DNA of 32,310 nucleotides from Oscillospiraceae bacterium (GCA_015064925.1 SVRH01000010.1:1-32310); one strand, 5' to 3'. Shown: positions 1-10,718, numbered from the stretch's first letter. Numbers and translations: made by a program. The notes: generated by a model not told the origin, from the sequence alone.

Positions 1-204
1 CGCTTCGGCAATGCCGTCGGCGGCTTCACGGGCGGTGTATTCGCAGTTTTCCAGCACGTGAACCTTAATGAGCTCACGGGCATCCAGCGCCTTTTCCACA
101 AGGATCAGCATATTTTCGCTGACCCCCCCCTTGCCCACCTGCAGGATGGGCTCGAAGGCGGTGGCTTTACTGCGCAAAAAGGCGCGTTGCTTACTTGTTA
201 ACAT
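1..204 (-). CDS. yhbY: YhbY-family (CRM domain) ribosome assembly RNA-binding protein, C-terminus cut by window edge
   Basis: Manual minus-strand translation from ATG at 204: MLTSKQRAFLRSKATAFEPILQVGKGGVSENMLILVEKALDARELIKVHVLENCEYTAREAADGIAEA; GKGG motif and N-terminal LT.KQR typical of YhbY. Not in ORF track because it runs off the edge. Confidence 0.9.
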   Translation of the reverse strand, partial: MLTSKQRAFLRSKATAFEPILQVGKGGVSENMLILVEKALDARELIKVHVLENCEYTAREAADGIAEA

Positions 205-853
205 CGGTGTGTTCCTCCAAGTGGTTTTTTAGTAAACTTGCAAAATTCTTCAAGTATTTCTTGAGTTCCCCTGCAAAGGCATGCATACTCTTTGCGCGAT
301 GGCTTATGCTGTTCTTTCCCTCTGCGGTAAGCTGTGCAAAGGTCTTATCAAGGGGTTCGTAGTAGAAAAGGGGATCGTAGCCGAAGCCGCCCGTACCGCG
401 GGGAGAATCGAGAATGGTGCCGGGACATTTGCCCATGGCAGAAATGCAATCACCGTCCGGAGCGATACAGACAATGGCAGAAACGAAATGAGCGGTGCGT
501 TTTTCAGAAGGCACGTTTTTCAAAAGCTCCAGCAGCTTATCGTTGTTGTTCTTGTCGTTGCAGGGCTCTCCGGCGAAGCGTGCGGAGTACACACCGGGTG
601 CGCCGTTAAGATAGTCTACCGACAGCCCCGAATCGTCCGCAATGGCAAACCACGCTTCATTTTTCAGGGCATTGGCTTTGATGTAGGCATTCTCAAAAAA
701 GGTGCTACCGTTTTCTTCGATATCCTCGGTAAAGCCTGCTTCCTTCATGGAAACGACCTCGATCTCGCAGTCAAGCTCACTTTGCAGAATGGCTTTGATC
801 TCCGCGATTTTATGTTTGTTGCCCGAGGCGATGACGAATTTTAATTTCATCAT
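191..853 (-). CDS. rdgB: XTP/dITP diphosphatase (RdgB/HAM1 family non-canonical purine NTP pyrophosphatase)
   Basis: ORF protein KFVIASGNKHKIAEIKAIL...DDSGLSVDYLNGAPGVYSARFAG...GTGGFGYDPLFYYEPLDKTFAQLTAEGKNSISHRAKS, hallmark HAM1 motifs. Start may be the second Met (850). Confidence 0.97.
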   Translation of the reverse strand: MMKLKFVIASGNKHKIAEIKAILQSELDCEIEVVSMKEAGFTEDIEENGSTFFENAYIKANALKNEAWFAIADDSGLSVDYLNGAPGVYSARFAGEPCNDKNNNDKLLELLKNVPSEKRTAHFVSAIVCIAPDGDCISAMGKCPGTILDSPRGTGGFGYDPLFYYEPLDKTFAQLTAEGKNSISHRAKSMHAFAGELKKYLKNFASLLKNHLEEHTDVNK

Positions 854-1779
854 TCAATGCCTACTTTCTCGCTCTTTTCAAAGAGAGCATCCACAAAATC
901 GCGGGCAGAGAAGGGCTGCAGATCGTCCACCTTCTCGCCAACTCCGATGAACTTCACGGGAATGTCCAGCTCCTCCTTGATGGAGAAGAGGATACCACCC
1001 TTGGCGGTGCCGTCCAGCTTTGTCATGACAAGGCCGGTAATATCGGCAGCATTTTTGAATTCCTTTGCCTGAATGACCGCGTTCTGACCGGTGGTAGCGT
1101 CCACCACCAAAAGGTTTTCTCGGCTGGCATCGGGCAGCTCACGGCTGAGCACGCGATTGATCTTGGCAAGCTCATCCATCAGATTCTTCTTGTTGTGAAG
1201 GCGTCCTGCGGTGTCCACGATGAGAACGTCAGCGCCGCGCTTTTTAGCGGCGTTTGCGGCGTCAAACACCACGGCAGCGGGGTCGGAGCCCTCCTGCTGA
1301 GCAATGATGTCCACACCCACGCGGTCTGCCCAGATCTTCAGCTGATCGATGGCGCCCGCACGGAAGGTATCGGCGGCGGCAAGCACCACCTTTTTGCCGT
1401 CCTTCTTCAGCTGGGCTGCGATCTTGGCGATCGAAGTGGTCTTGCCCACACCGTTGACACCGATGACCAGGATCACCGAGGGGGTAGTCTCCAGCTTCAA
1501 TGGTGTATCCTCGCCGACCATCTCGCAAAGGATCTCCTTTAAGACCTCCAGTGCTTCCTCGCCGCCCTGGATTTTCCGTTCCTTGAGGGTGTCGCGCAGA
1601 CGATCGATGATGATCTCAGTGGAGGTGTAGCCGCAGTCTGCCATGATGAGCAGCTCTTCCAGCTCCTCCAGCAGATCCTCATCCACGCGGCGCATATTTT
1701 TGAACAGATTGTGTACCTGACCAAAAACAGAATTCTTGGTCTTTGTCAGACCTTGCTTTAATTTTTCAAAAAATCCCAT
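850..1779 (-). CDS. ftsY: Signal recognition particle receptor FtsY (SRP54-type GTPase)
   Basis: MGFFEKLKQGLTKTKN..., G1 GVNGVGKTTSIAKIA, DTFRAGAIDQLK, DTAGRLHNKKNLMDEL, TKLDGTAKGG, GVGEKVDDLQPF. Confidence 0.98.
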   Translation of the reverse strand: MGFFEKLKQGLTKTKNSVFGQVHNLFKNMRRVDEDLLEELEELLIMADCGYTSTEIIIDRLRDTLKERKIQGGEEALEVLKEILCEMVGEDTPLKLETTPSVILVIGVNGVGKTTSIAKIAAQLKKDGKKVVLAAADTFRAGAIDQLKIWADRVGVDIIAQQEGSDPAAVVFDAANAAKKRGADVLIVDTAGRLHNKKNLMDELAKINRVLSRELPDASRENLLVVDATTGQNAVIQAKEFKNAADITGLVMTKLDGTAKGGILFSIKEELDIPVKFIGVGEKVDDLQPFSARDFVDALFEKSEKVGIE

Positions 1780-1804
1780 AGTTTATTACCTGTAGTATAT
1801 CGTA

Positions 1805-4800
1805 TTATTTCAGTTCCATACCGATCTTCTGCTCGGCTTCATTGACGTTCAGCGAAAGCACGCGAGAAATACCGCGCTCCTGCATGGTAACGCCGTACAT
1901 GGTGTCGGCTTCCTCCATGGTACCGCGACGGTGGGTGATGACGATGAACTGAGTCTTATCGGAGAATCGCTTGGCGTAGGTAGCAAAGCGGGTCACGTTG
2001 ACCTCGTCCAGCGCAGCCTCGATCTCGTCCAGCAGACAGAAGGGGGCGGGATTGACCCGCAGAATGGCGAAGAAGAGTGCGATGGCAACGAATACCTGCT
2101 CGCCGCCCGAAAGCAGGGAAAGGCTCTTGATGATCTTTCCGGGAGGGGCAACGTTGATCTCAATACCGCTTTCAAGAACGTTATCGGGCTCGGTCAGCTT
2201 CAGCTCCGCCGTACCGCCGCCAAACAGCTCGGCAAAGACGGTATGGAAGTTTGCGTTGATGGCGTGGAAAACTGTGTTGAAGCGTTCTCTCATTTCCTTT
2301 TCCAGCTTGAAGATGATATCAAGCAGATCCTGCTTGGACTTGGTCAGGTCTTCAGACTGCTTGGAAAGGAAATCAAAGCGTTCCTTTACTTCCTTGTATT
2401 CTTCGATAGCGTTCACGTTTACGGCTCCCAGCTCGCGGATTCGGTTACGCAGCTTATTCTGCAGAGAGCCGATGGCAGGGCGGTTTTCCTCGGTGACAGC
2501 GGGATAGTCAAGCTCTTTGGCAGCGGAATAGGTCAGCTCGTATTCGTCCCACAGACGTGTGGTATACTTTTCCTGCTCCGCAGTAATAGAGCTGAGTGCG
2601 CTTTCAAGACGGGTATACTCGCGGAAGACGATCTCGCGGTGTCTTGCTTTTTCTTTTTGCTCCTGGCGCAGATCGGACAGCTGCTTTTCCAGCTCCATGC
2701 CTTCGGTCGTCAAGTGGTCAAGCTGCTTTTGCAGGCGCTCAATTTCCTCACTGACCGATGCCAGCGCATTTTTGTTTTCCTTGATCTTCTCCTGCGTGTC
2801 GGACTGCTTCTTTGCGGTTTGACGCAGCTTTTCTGTGACAGCTTCAATGTCGGAAGCCGCGCTTGCCATCATGGAAAGGGCAGTCTCGCTTTCTTTTGCA
2901 ATGATCTCCAGATCCTTTTTGCAGGATGCCAGTGCCAGCAGCAGATCGTTCTTTTCATCAATGACGCGGTCCAGCGTATCGGTGAGGGTCTTACCGTATT
3001 CTGTTTTCTTTGCGTAAGCCTCCTGCAGAGAAGCGATCTGTTCTTCGCTTTCCTTGATGCGGTCAAGGATGGCTTCCTTTTTCAGACGGTAGGTATCGCC
3101 CTGCTTGTCGAGCCCCAGAAGGATCTCCTTCTCTTCGTCCAGTGCCTTTTGGTCAGCTTCGATCTTGGCATCAAGAATTTGATTCTGTGTGTTTTCCGCG
3201 TTGTACATCACGCTCAGAATGTCCAAATTGGACTGAGCGGAGCTGCGCTTGTTTTCCAGGTCGTTGATATCGGCTTGGAGCTGCTCCAACTCTGTCTTTC
3301 GTGTGCGGATCTCTTCGGACAGGGTCGCGCACTGTCCCTCCAGCTTTTTGATCTCGGCAGCTCTTGTCAGAATGCCGGTGTCTCTCTTGGCAGAACCGCC
3401 CGTGAAGGAGCCACCCGCGTTGATGATCTGACCGTCCAGTGTTACGATGCGGAATTTATAGGCGAATTTTCTTGCGATGTCGGCAGCGTTGTCGATGGTA
3501 TCGCAAATGACGGTACGGCCCAGCAGATTGGAAATGACAGGACGGTACTTTTCATCAAATTGTAAAAGTGCATCGGCGGTTCCCACAAAGCCTGCGTGTG
3601 CTTCCAGCTGCGAACGGTTGACGTCCAGATGGGAGGGACGCATTGTATTCAAGGGATAGAATGTGGAGCGACCCGCGTTCTGCGATTTCAGCAGCGCGAT
3701 GGCAGCCTTTGCTGCGCGCTCGTCGTCTGTGATGATGTTTTGCAGATTACCGCCGAGAGCTGTCTCAATGGCAAGGCTGTACTTGGCATCCACCGAAATG
3801 ACCTTGGATACGGGACCGCAAATGCCGCTGAGCTTTCCCTTGGAGGCATTGTCCATGATAAAACGCACGCTGCCTGCGTAGCCTTCAAAATGCTCTTCCA
3901 TGCGAAGAAGCAGCGCCATGCGCTCCTTCACGGTATTAACGGTGACTGTATTTTGGTCGATGGTGTGGGAAAGCTCCTGATGCTGTTGAGCCATAGCCTT
4001 GATTTTGACATCATATGACTCCACGTCCTTTTTGCTTTCTTCAAGCTTATCGCTGTAAAGCCGCAGGGTTTCTGTGCCGGAAAGCTTTTTGTCTGCGGTT
4101 TCCTTGATGCGCTGCGAAAGCTGGCAGATCTGTTCCTCGATCTCCGCTCTGCGTTCGCTTGTCAGATCGGTGGAGCTATCCAGAGCGGAAAGCTCCATGC
4201 GGTGCTCGGACAGAGCATCGCGTGCGAGATCGGTTTGTTCGTCCAGCGCTTCCTTGCTTGCCTCATTCTCGGCAATGGACGCACGCAGCGCTGTCAGAGT
4301 ATTGGCGTTTTCGGTAAGGGCAAGCTCCTTTTCGGAAAGTGCCGCATCGGCGCTTTCCTTTTTTTTGTCGAGCTCAGATAACTTAACCGATGCCGTTTGC
4401 CCTTGCTTTGTTTTGTTTTCGATCTCGATCTCCAACCGCGTTTTTTCGGTGGAAAGATAATCCAGATCGCGCTTTCCCAGCAGATCTCCGCTTTCATAAC
4501 CATGCTTTTCCTCGGTCAGACGGGAAACGGTACGGCGGATCTCTTCGCTTGTCAGCTTGTTTTCCTGAGAGATGGCGGATAGCTTTTCACTACGCTGGTC
4601 AAGTGCGGTGATGCTGTCATCCGCCATTTCCAGCGTGTGCTTGGCGATGGAGAAATCGTCCTCCAGCTTTTTGTTCTTTTCACGTACCGAGTCGATCTCG
4701 TAAAGCCAAAGAGAAACGTCGGCTTCCTTTTTTTGCGCGGCAAGCTCTAAGTATTTTTTTGCTTTCTCGCTATCCTTGCGAAGCGGTTCCACGCGTCCCT

Positions 4801-5398
4801 CCAGCTCGGAAAGAATGTCCTGTACTCGATCCAGATTTTCAGATGCGTCCTTCAGCTTGCGCTCAGCCTCGTTCTTTTTATATCGGTATTTGGAAATGCC
4901 GGCAGCTTCCTCAAAGATTCCGCGGCGGTCTTCGCTTTTTTTGGAAATGATCTCGGCAATACGACCCTGACCGATGATGGAGTAGCCCGATTTGCCAAGT
5001 CCCGTGTTCATGAACAGCTCGGTGATGTCGCGCAGACGCACGGGCTTTCGGTTGATCATATATTCGCTGTCGCCCGAGCGGTAATACTTACGGGTGACGG
5101 TCACTTCGTCGTAATCAATGGGCAGCTGTTCACCAACGGTATTGTCAAAGGTCAGTGATACCTCGGCATATCCCATGGGACGGCGTGCGTCGGTGCCTGC
5201 GAAGATCACGTCTTCCATTTTGGTTCCGCGGATGTTTTTGCTGGAAAGCTCACCAAGCACCCAGCGGATGGCGTCCGATATATTGGATTTGCCGCTTCCG
5301 TTGGGACCCACGACCACCGTCATGCCGGTGTCGATATTCAATTTTGTACGGTCAGGGAAGGATTTAAAGCCCTGTAATTCAAGTGATTTGAGACGCAA
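1805..5398 (-). CDS. smc: Chromosome segregation protein SMC
   Basis: LRLKSLELQGFKSFPDRTKL...GPNGSGKSNISDAIRWVLGE Walker A; hinge SGICGPVSKVISVDAKYSLAIETALGG; LSGGEQVFVAIALFFAILRVNPAPFCLLDEIEAALDEVNV. Start placed at TTG (5398) preceded by GGAGGAG; the ORF-track start at 5425 is also possible. Confidence 0.98.
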   Translation of the reverse strand: MRLKSLELQGFKSFPDRTKLNIDTGMTVVVGPNGSGKSNISDAIRWVLGELSSKNIRGTKMEDVIFAGTDARRPMGYAEVSLTFDNTVGEQLPIDYDEVTVTRKYYRSGDSEYMINRKPVRLRDITELFMNTGLGKSGYSIIGQGRIAEIISKKSEDRRGIFEEAAGISKYRYKKNEAERKLKDASENLDRVQDILSELEGRVEPLRKDSEKAKKYLELAAQKKEADVSLWLYEIDSVREKNKKLEDDFSIAKHTLEMADDSITALDQRSEKLSAISQENKLTSEEIRRTVSRLTEEKHGYESGDLLGKRDLDYLSTEKTRLEIEIENKTKQGQTASVKLSELDKKKESADAALSEKELALTENANTLTALRASIAENEASKEALDEQTDLARDALSEHRMELSALDSSTDLTSERRAEIEEQICQLSQRIKETADKKLSGTETLRLYSDKLEESKKDVESYDVKIKAMAQQHQELSHTIDQNTVTVNTVKERMALLLRMEEHFEGYAGSVRFIMDNASKGKLSGICGPVSKVISVDAKYSLAIETALGGNLQNIITDDERAAKAAIALLKSQNAGRSTFYPLNTMRPSHLDVNRSQLEAHAGFVGTADALLQFDEKYRPVISNLLGRTVICDTIDNAADIARKFAYKFRIVTLDGQIINAGGSFTGGSAKRDTGILTRAAEIKKLEGQCATLSEEIRTRKTELEQLQADINDLENKRSSAQSNLDILSVMYNAENTQNQILDAKIEADQKALDEEKEILLGLDKQGDTYRLKKEAILDRIKESEEQIASLQEAYAKKTEYGKTLTDTLDRVIDEKNDLLLALASCKKDLEIIAKESETALSMMASAASDIEAVTEKLRQTAKKQSDTQEKIKENKNALASVSEEIERLQKQLDHLTTEGMELEKQLSDLRQEQKEKARHREIVFREYTRLESALSSITAEQEKYTTRLWDEYELTYSAAKELDYPAVTEENRPAIGSLQNKLRNRIRELGAVNVNAIEEYKEVKERFDFLSKQSEDLTKSKQDLLDIIFKLEKEMRERFNTVFHAINANFHTVFAELFGGGTAELKLTEPDNVLESGIEINVAPPGKIIKSLSLLSGGEQVFVAIALFFAILRVNPAPFCLLDEIEAALDEVNVTRFATYAKRFSDKTQFIVITHRRGTMEEADTMYGVTMQERGISRVLSLNVNEAEQKIGMELK

Positions 5399-6418
5399 TG
5401 CTGTTCTCCTCCTGTACGCGGACACAGTACCCTGAAAGGGCGTCCGATTCTATGAAGCGTATTTGTCGTGTGTGATAGATCTCTGTTAGCCGCTGTATAT
5501 TTCGTCTTTTTTGCCCGATGGCTTTGGAAAGACAGCCCTTGGGGATATACAGCGTGATTCTTTTGCCGTCGGTTTCGATTGTATCCAGTGCTTCTTGACA
5601 GCTTTCCAAAAAGAGCTCCGACATGACAAGCTCTCCGAAGGCGGGGTGATAGGGACCTTCCAGGATACCGTCATCCGTGTGAAGCTCCTCGTTTTCACAG
5701 AGTCCGATGCGAAGGCAGGTCCCTCCTGCATCTTGAATGAGCCGCAGGATCTTTGCTGCCCGCTTGACGGCATCCTCGGTGGAAAGAGGGGTATACGTTC
5801 CCTCTGACAGCTGTGTGGCAAGGGGGGTATTTCGAAGCACAACGGTGGGATAGATCCGAAAGTGTCGCACTCCAAGCGTCAGCAATCGCCTTACCGTTTC
5901 TTCCTCTGTGTGGCTTGTGGCATCGGGAAGCCCCAGCATGATTTGACCCACAAGGGTAAAGCTGCCGTGATCAAGGATCAAACGGCAGGCATACTCGGTT
6001 TCCTTGGCAGTGTGTCCGCGTCGGCAGGCACTCAGTACCCCATCGTCAAGGGATTGTACGCCAAGCTCAATGTCGGTGACACCGTAGACGGCTAAAATTC
6101 TTAGTATTTCTTTTGTGATATAGTCGGGACGAGTGGATAGTCGGATGCCGCAGATCCTACCGCTCTGCAGGTAGGAGTGGGCAAGTGAGAGAAGATCGAT
6201 CATTTCCTTACGATCGATGCCCGTAAAGCTCCCCCCGAAAAACGCGATCTCCACCTCATCTGTTGCTTTGCCGGCGGCAAGCGCCGCATCGATATCGGCC
6301 TTGACCGAAGAAAGCGTATAGCCGCAGCTGCCCGAAATGGTCTTTTGATTGCAAAAGACGCATTGATTGGGACAGCCCCTGTGTGGGATGAAGATCGGTA
6401 TATTTTTATGCCTTACCA
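5379..6418 (-). CDS. Radical SAM protein (Elp3/MiaB/NifB-like family, smc-rnc-linked)
   Basis: MVRHKNIPIFIPHRGCPNQCVFCNQKTISG: CxxxCxxC radical SAM cluster; EIAFFGGSFTGIDRKEM; ELGVQSLDDGVL; start at Met 6418 rather than ORF-track 6506, which lies inside rnc. Confidence 0.9.
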
Positions 6419-7140
6419 TTGGGAGTAGGATCGCCGAACCAGTGCAGGGCATCGGCCGCCGCGCTTTGCTCCGCCTGCTTTTTGGAATGTCCCGAACCCT
6501 TTCCAATGACGTTTCGGTTCAGTCTGGCTTCCATTTCATAGGTCTTATCGTGGTCGGGACCGTATTCCGAAACCAGAACATATTCCAGTCGGTCGCCGTG
6601 GCACTGCTGCACGATCTGCTGCAGGATGGTCTTGTAATCGCGTGTCTCGCCCTTGGACAGCGCCGCATCTACCTTATCACGGATGAAGGGCAAAACGAAC
6701 CGTTCCGCTTCGTTATATCCGCCGTCCAAAAAGATAGCGGCAACCAGTGCCTCAAAGGCGTTTTCCAGGGTGGATTTCTTGTCCCGTCCCTCTGGGGTAT
6801 CCTCTCCGTGACCCAGAAGCAAGGCTTGCCCCACCCGCAGGCTGCGAGCGTAGTCGGCAAGGGCGGTATCTCTGACCACAAAGGCACGCAGTCGGGAAAG
6901 AGATCCCTCTGCTTCCTTGGGAAATTTTTTATAGATATGATTGCTGGTGATCAGCGAAAGCACCGAGTCTCCCAAAAACTCCAACCGTTCGTTGCAGGAA
7001 ATGGCAGGGTTGCCCTTGTATTCGTGTGCGTAGGAGGAATGGGTCAGCGCTTCGTACAGTAGGCTCGGATCTCTGAATTGATAGCCCATACGCTCCTGTA
7101 ATTTTTCAAAATTATCGTATTCGCAGTTAGTCAGTTTCAT
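6406..7140 (-). CDS. rnc: Ribonuclease III
   Basis: ALTHSSYAHE, NERLEFLGDSVL, TLENAFEALVAAIFLDGG and C-terminal dsRBD (DYKTILQQIVQ...GKGSGHSKKQAEQSAAADAL). Confidence 0.97.
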   Translation of the reverse strand: MKLTNCEYDNFEKLQERMGYQFRDPSLLYEALTHSSYAHEYKGNPAISCNERLEFLGDSVLSLITSNHIYKKFPKEAEGSLSRLRAFVVRDTALADYARSLRVGQALLLGHGEDTPEGRDKKSTLENAFEALVAAIFLDGGYNEAERFVLPFIRDKVDAALSKGETRDYKTILQQIVQQCHGDRLEYVLVSEYGPDHDKTYEMEARLNRNVIGKGSGHSKKQAEQSAAADALHWFGDPTPNGKA

Positions 7141-8482
7141 TCGTATCTACCGTTTTTGTACCGAAAAGCTCGGTATTGATTTGCTCGATCATCCTGAGCG
7201 AGCGTCTTGCGTATTCGGCGTTACGGGCAACCTTTCCGCCCTTCACTTTCTTTTCAAGCGGTTTGATGATGCCGAAATTGGCGTTCATCGGCTGGAATTT
7301 GCCGGTGGTGCCGCGTGAAACAAAGGCGCCCATGGCACCAAGCTCGGTCTCCTCGGGGAAGTACAGTGGCTGCTTACTCAGCGCCAGCAGAGCCGCATTG
7401 CATCCTGCTACAAGACCGGAGCCTGCCGATTCCACATAGCCCTCCACGCCGGTCATCTGGCCTGCGAAAAAGACCGTGGGACGGCTGCGCAGGCGGTAAT
7501 TTGCGTCCAGGAGCTTGGGGGAATTGAGGAAGGTATTGCGGTGCATCACGCCGTAGCGCAAAAATTCTGCATTTTCAAGACCGGGGATCATGCGGAATAC
7601 TCGTCTTTGCTCGGGAAAGGTCAAATGGGTCTGGAAGCCCACCAAATTGTACATACTGCCCATGTTGTTTTCCATACGCAGCTGAACCACGGCAAAGGCC
7701 TCCTTGCCGGTATCAGGCAGGGGAAGGCCAACAGGCTTCATGGGACCATAGCGCAGCACGTCAAATCCGCGGCTTGCCATGACCTCCACCGGCATGCAGC
7801 CCTCAAACACAGTCAGATCCTCTTCAAATTCGTGAAGATGAGCGGTCTCGGCAGTGATCAGAGCCTCATAGAAGGCTTCGTATTCTTCCTTTGTCATGGG
7901 GCAGTTGAGGTAACACGCCTCTCCCTTGCCGTAGCGAGAGGCAGCAAATGCGATCTCGCGGTTGATGCTGGCGGCATCTACAATGGGGGCGGCGGCATCG
8001 TAGAAGGAAAGTCCTTCGTAATCAGCGACGTTTTCCTTGATCCATGCGGCAAACGTGTCCGAAGTCAGGGGACCCGTGGCAACCACGGTGATCCCATCCT
8101 CGGGAAGACGGGTGACCTCTTCTTCGATCACGGTCACGTCGGGATGATTCTTCAGCTTATTGGTGATATACTCGGAGAACGCGTGACGGTCCACCGCCAG
8201 TGCCGAACCCGCGGGGACACGGCAAGCGTGGGCTGCCTCCATGATAAGGCTTCCCATGGCGGTCATCTCTGCCTTGAGCAGTCCCACTGCATTTTCGGGA
8301 GAGTCGGATCGCAGAGAATTGGAGCAAACAAGCTCTGCAAATCCGCCTGCACTGTGGTGGGCAGGGGACATCTTGTGAGGCTTCATTTCATAGAGCTTGA
8401 CACGGCAACCGAGCTTCAGCGCCTGCCATGCGGCTTCACAGCCGGCAAGACCCGCGCCGATCACGTTGATCTCAGGTTTCAT
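7127..8482 (-). CDS. trmFO: Methylenetetrahydrofolate--tRNA-(uracil-5-)-methyltransferase TrmFO
   Basis: INVIGAGLAGCEAAWQALKLG FAD motif; LVCSNSLRSDSPENAVGLLKAEM; GQMTGVEGYVESAGSGLVAG; FQPMNANFGIIKPL. Confidence 0.97.
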   Translation of the reverse strand: MKPEINVIGAGLAGCEAAWQALKLGCRVKLYEMKPHKMSPAHHSAGGFAELVCSNSLRSDSPENAVGLLKAEMTAMGSLIMEAAHACRVPAGSALAVDRHAFSEYITNKLKNHPDVTVIEEEVTRLPEDGITVVATGPLTSDTFAAWIKENVADYEGLSFYDAAAPIVDAASINREIAFAASRYGKGEACYLNCPMTKEEYEAFYEALITAETAHLHEFEEDLTVFEGCMPVEVMASRGFDVLRYGPMKPVGLPLPDTGKEAFAVVQLRMENNMGSMYNLVGFQTHLTFPEQRRVFRMIPGLENAEFLRYGVMHRNTFLNSPKLLDANYRLRSRPTVFFAGQMTGVEGYVESAGSGLVAGCNAALLALSKQPLYFPEETELGAMGAFVSRGTTGKFQPMNANFGIIKPLEKKVKGGKVARNAEYARRSLRMIEQINTELFGTKTVDTNETD

Positions 8483-10718
8483 TGTCTTGTATCTCCTGTT
8501 TGTAGCCGCAGCCCTCCTTGTGGCAGATCAGAAGAGGCTTACCTTTTTTGCGGAACAGCATTTCTCCGCACGTAGGGCATTTCTCCTTGGTGGGCATATC
8601 CCACGAGGAGAAGGAACAGTCGGGATATCCGCTGCAGCTATAGAATACGGTCTTATTTCTTCCTTTTTTGGTTACCACGCTCTTGCCGCACAGAGGGCAG
8701 TCGATGCCGATCTCCTGCAAAAGCTGGCGAGTAAAGTCACATTTGGGGTAATTGCTGCAGGCATGGAAGCTACCATAGCGTCCCTGACGCAGCACGATAG
8801 GAGCCCCGCATTTTTCGCATACCTCGCCCTCAACGGGAACTGCGGGCTTAGTTTCCTTGAGACTCTTGCCATCCTTGGCAAGGGGCTTGGTGTTCTTGCA
8901 GGTGGGATAATTGGGGCAGGCAGCAAATTTGCCGAAGCGTCCGCTCTTGACCACCATCTGAGCCCCACATTTTTCGCAGATGATGTCGGTGGGCTCCGGC
9001 TCGGTCTTGATGATGCGACGCTCTGCGGTTGCCATTGCACTGTCCAGCTCCTTGGCAAAATCGTTGTAAAACTCAGCCAGAATGTCGTTCATATCGGTTT
9101 CGCCGTTTTCAATATCGTCAAGCTTTGCCTCCATATCAGCGGTAAAGCCATAGTCGACGATATTTGCGAATTTTTCCTTCATAAGCTCCGTGGTGACCAC
9201 GCCAAGCTCGGTGGGATACAGTGACTTGCCCTCCTTATTGACGTAGCCGCGCTGTGTGACAGTGGTCAGAATAGTGGCGTAGGTGCTGGGACGCCCGATG
9301 CCCTTTTCTTCGAGGAATTTGATCAGCGATGCTTCGGTATAGCGAGCGGGGGGCTCGGTGAAGTGCTGCTCGGGCAGGATCTCCTTGGAGGATAGCATCT
9401 GTCCTTCGTTCAGCTCGGGAAGCAGGGTAGTGCTTTCGCTATCGTCACTGTTTTCCTCTGTTACGGCGAATACCGAGAGGAAGCCTGCAAAGCGCAGGGT
9501 GCTTCCGCTGGATTTGAAGGTGTAGCCCGCACATTCGATGTCGGCGGAAACGGTGTCAAACTGAGCAGAAGCCATCTGGCTTGCCATAAAGCAGTTCCAG
9601 ATCAGATTATAAAGCTTAAACTGATCGGCGGACAGATGGGATTTGATATTGGTAGGTGCATATTCCAGATTGGCAGGACGGATAGCTTCGTGGGCATCCT
9701 GCGCACCTGCCTTGCTCTTGTATACTCTCTTTGTCTTGGGATAGTATTCTTCCCCGTAATGGCTCACGATAAACAGTCTTGCTGCCTCTGCCGCCTCATC
9801 GGAAATACGCAGGGAGTCGGTTCTCATGTAGGTGATCAGACCGTGGGTACCGGCAGAGCCAAGCGAAATACCTTCGTAAAGCTCCTGTGCGACCTTCATT
9901 GTCTTGGCAGAGGAGAAGCCAAGCTTTTTGTTGGCTTCCTGCTGCAGGGAGGAGGTGGTGAAGGGAGGGGCAGGATTGCGCTGCTTGACCGATTTCTTGA
10001 CCGAGCGTACGGTGAAGGGCTTGCCTTCGATGGCAGCAAGAACCTCTTCGGTTTGCTCTTTGCTTTGCAGCTCTATCTTCTTTTCCATGCCGAAGAAACG
10101 GCTCTTGAAGACCTTGTCATCCTCGTTTGCCAGCATGGCGGTAATGGTCCAGTATTCTTCTGGTTTAAAGCTCTTGATCTCTTCCTCACGGTCAACGATG
10201 GCGCGTGTGGCAACGCTCTGCACACGTCCTGCGGAAAGGCCGCTCTTGACGGTCTTCCAGAGGTAGGGGCTGAGCTTATAGCCCACGATGCGGTCCAGCA
10301 GTCGTCTTGCCTGCTGGGAATTGACCAAATCCATGTCGATGGGACGGGGGTTCTTGATTGCCTTTTTGACCGCCGTTTTGGAGATCTCGTTAAAGGTGAT
10401 ACGCTTGGTCTTCTCCAGCGGAATGCCCAGAACCGCAGCCAGATGCCAGGAGATGGCCTCGCCTTCGCGGTCAGGGTCGGTTGCCAGATAGACGGTGGTG
10501 GCGCCCTTGGCGTCCTTGATCAGCTTTTTGATCAGATCACCCTTTTTGCGGATGTTGATGTAATGAGGCTTAAAGTTGTTTTCCACGTCGATGCCAAGGC
10601 GGCTCACGGGCAGATCGCGCACGTGACCGTTGGATGCAACGACCTTATAGCCGCTGCCGAGATAGCCTTTAACTGTGGCAGCCTTTGTGGGAGACTCCAT
10701 AATTACCAGATTTGCCAT
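8472..10718 (-). CDS. topA: DNA topoisomerase I (type IA) with four C-terminal zinc-finger-like repeats
   Basis: MANLVIMESPTKAATVKGYLGSGYKV (start 10718); TDPDREGEAISWHL; GLITYMRTDS; EKGIGRPSTYATIL; four C-terminal CxxC..C..C clusters. The ORF track extends to 10763 via an upstream TTG. Confidence 0.97.
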   Translation of the reverse strand: MANLVIMESPTKAATVKGYLGSGYKVVASNGHVRDLPVSRLGIDVENNFKPHYINIRKKGDLIKKLIKDAKGATTVYLATDPDREGEAISWHLAAVLGIPLEKTKRITFNEISKTAVKKAIKNPRPIDMDLVNSQQARRLLDRIVGYKLSPYLWKTVKSGLSAGRVQSVATRAIVDREEEIKSFKPEEYWTITAMLANEDDKVFKSRFFGMEKKIELQSKEQTEEVLAAIEGKPFTVRSVKKSVKQRNPAPPFTTSSLQQEANKKLGFSSAKTMKVAQELYEGISLGSAGTHGLITYMRTDSLRISDEAAEAARLFIVSHYGEEYYPKTKRVYKSKAGAQDAHEAIRPANLEYAPTNIKSHLSADQFKLYNLIWNCFMASQMASAQFDTVSADIECAGYTFKSSGSTLRFAGFLSVFAVTEENSDDSESTTLLPELNEGQMLSSKEILPEQHFTEPPARYTEASLIKFLEEKGIGRPSTYATILTTVTQRGYVNKEGKSLYPTELGVVTTELMKEKFANIVDYGFTADMEAKLDDIENGETDMNDILAEFYNDFAKELDSAMATAERRIIKTEPEPTDIICEKCGAQMVVKSGRFGKFAACPNYPTCKNTKPLAKDGKSLKETKPAVPVEGEVCEKCGAPIVLRQGRYGSFHACSNYPKCDFTRQLLQEIGIDCPLCGKSVVTKKGRNKTVFYSCSGYPDCSFSSWDMPTKEKCPTCGEMLFRKKGKPLLICHKEGCGYKQEIQDNET

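Noticed and set aside
121-130. C8 homopolymer as possible frameshift/slippage site in yhbY
   Set aside because: Translation through it gives the conserved VGKGGVSE motif in frame, so the gene looks intact and the run is explained by Gly-Gly codons.
1931-3565. 544-aa plus-strand ORF
   Set aside because: Entirely antisense to smc; phenylalanine/leucine-rich reverse-complement of coiled-coil codons, no independent RBS or homology evidence.
7541-8575. 344-aa plus-strand ORF
   Set aside because: Antisense to trmFO; shadow ORF.
8520-8990. Repeated CxxC clusters at topA 3' end as possible repeat array
   Set aside because: These are the normal topoisomerase I C-terminal zinc-finger repeats.
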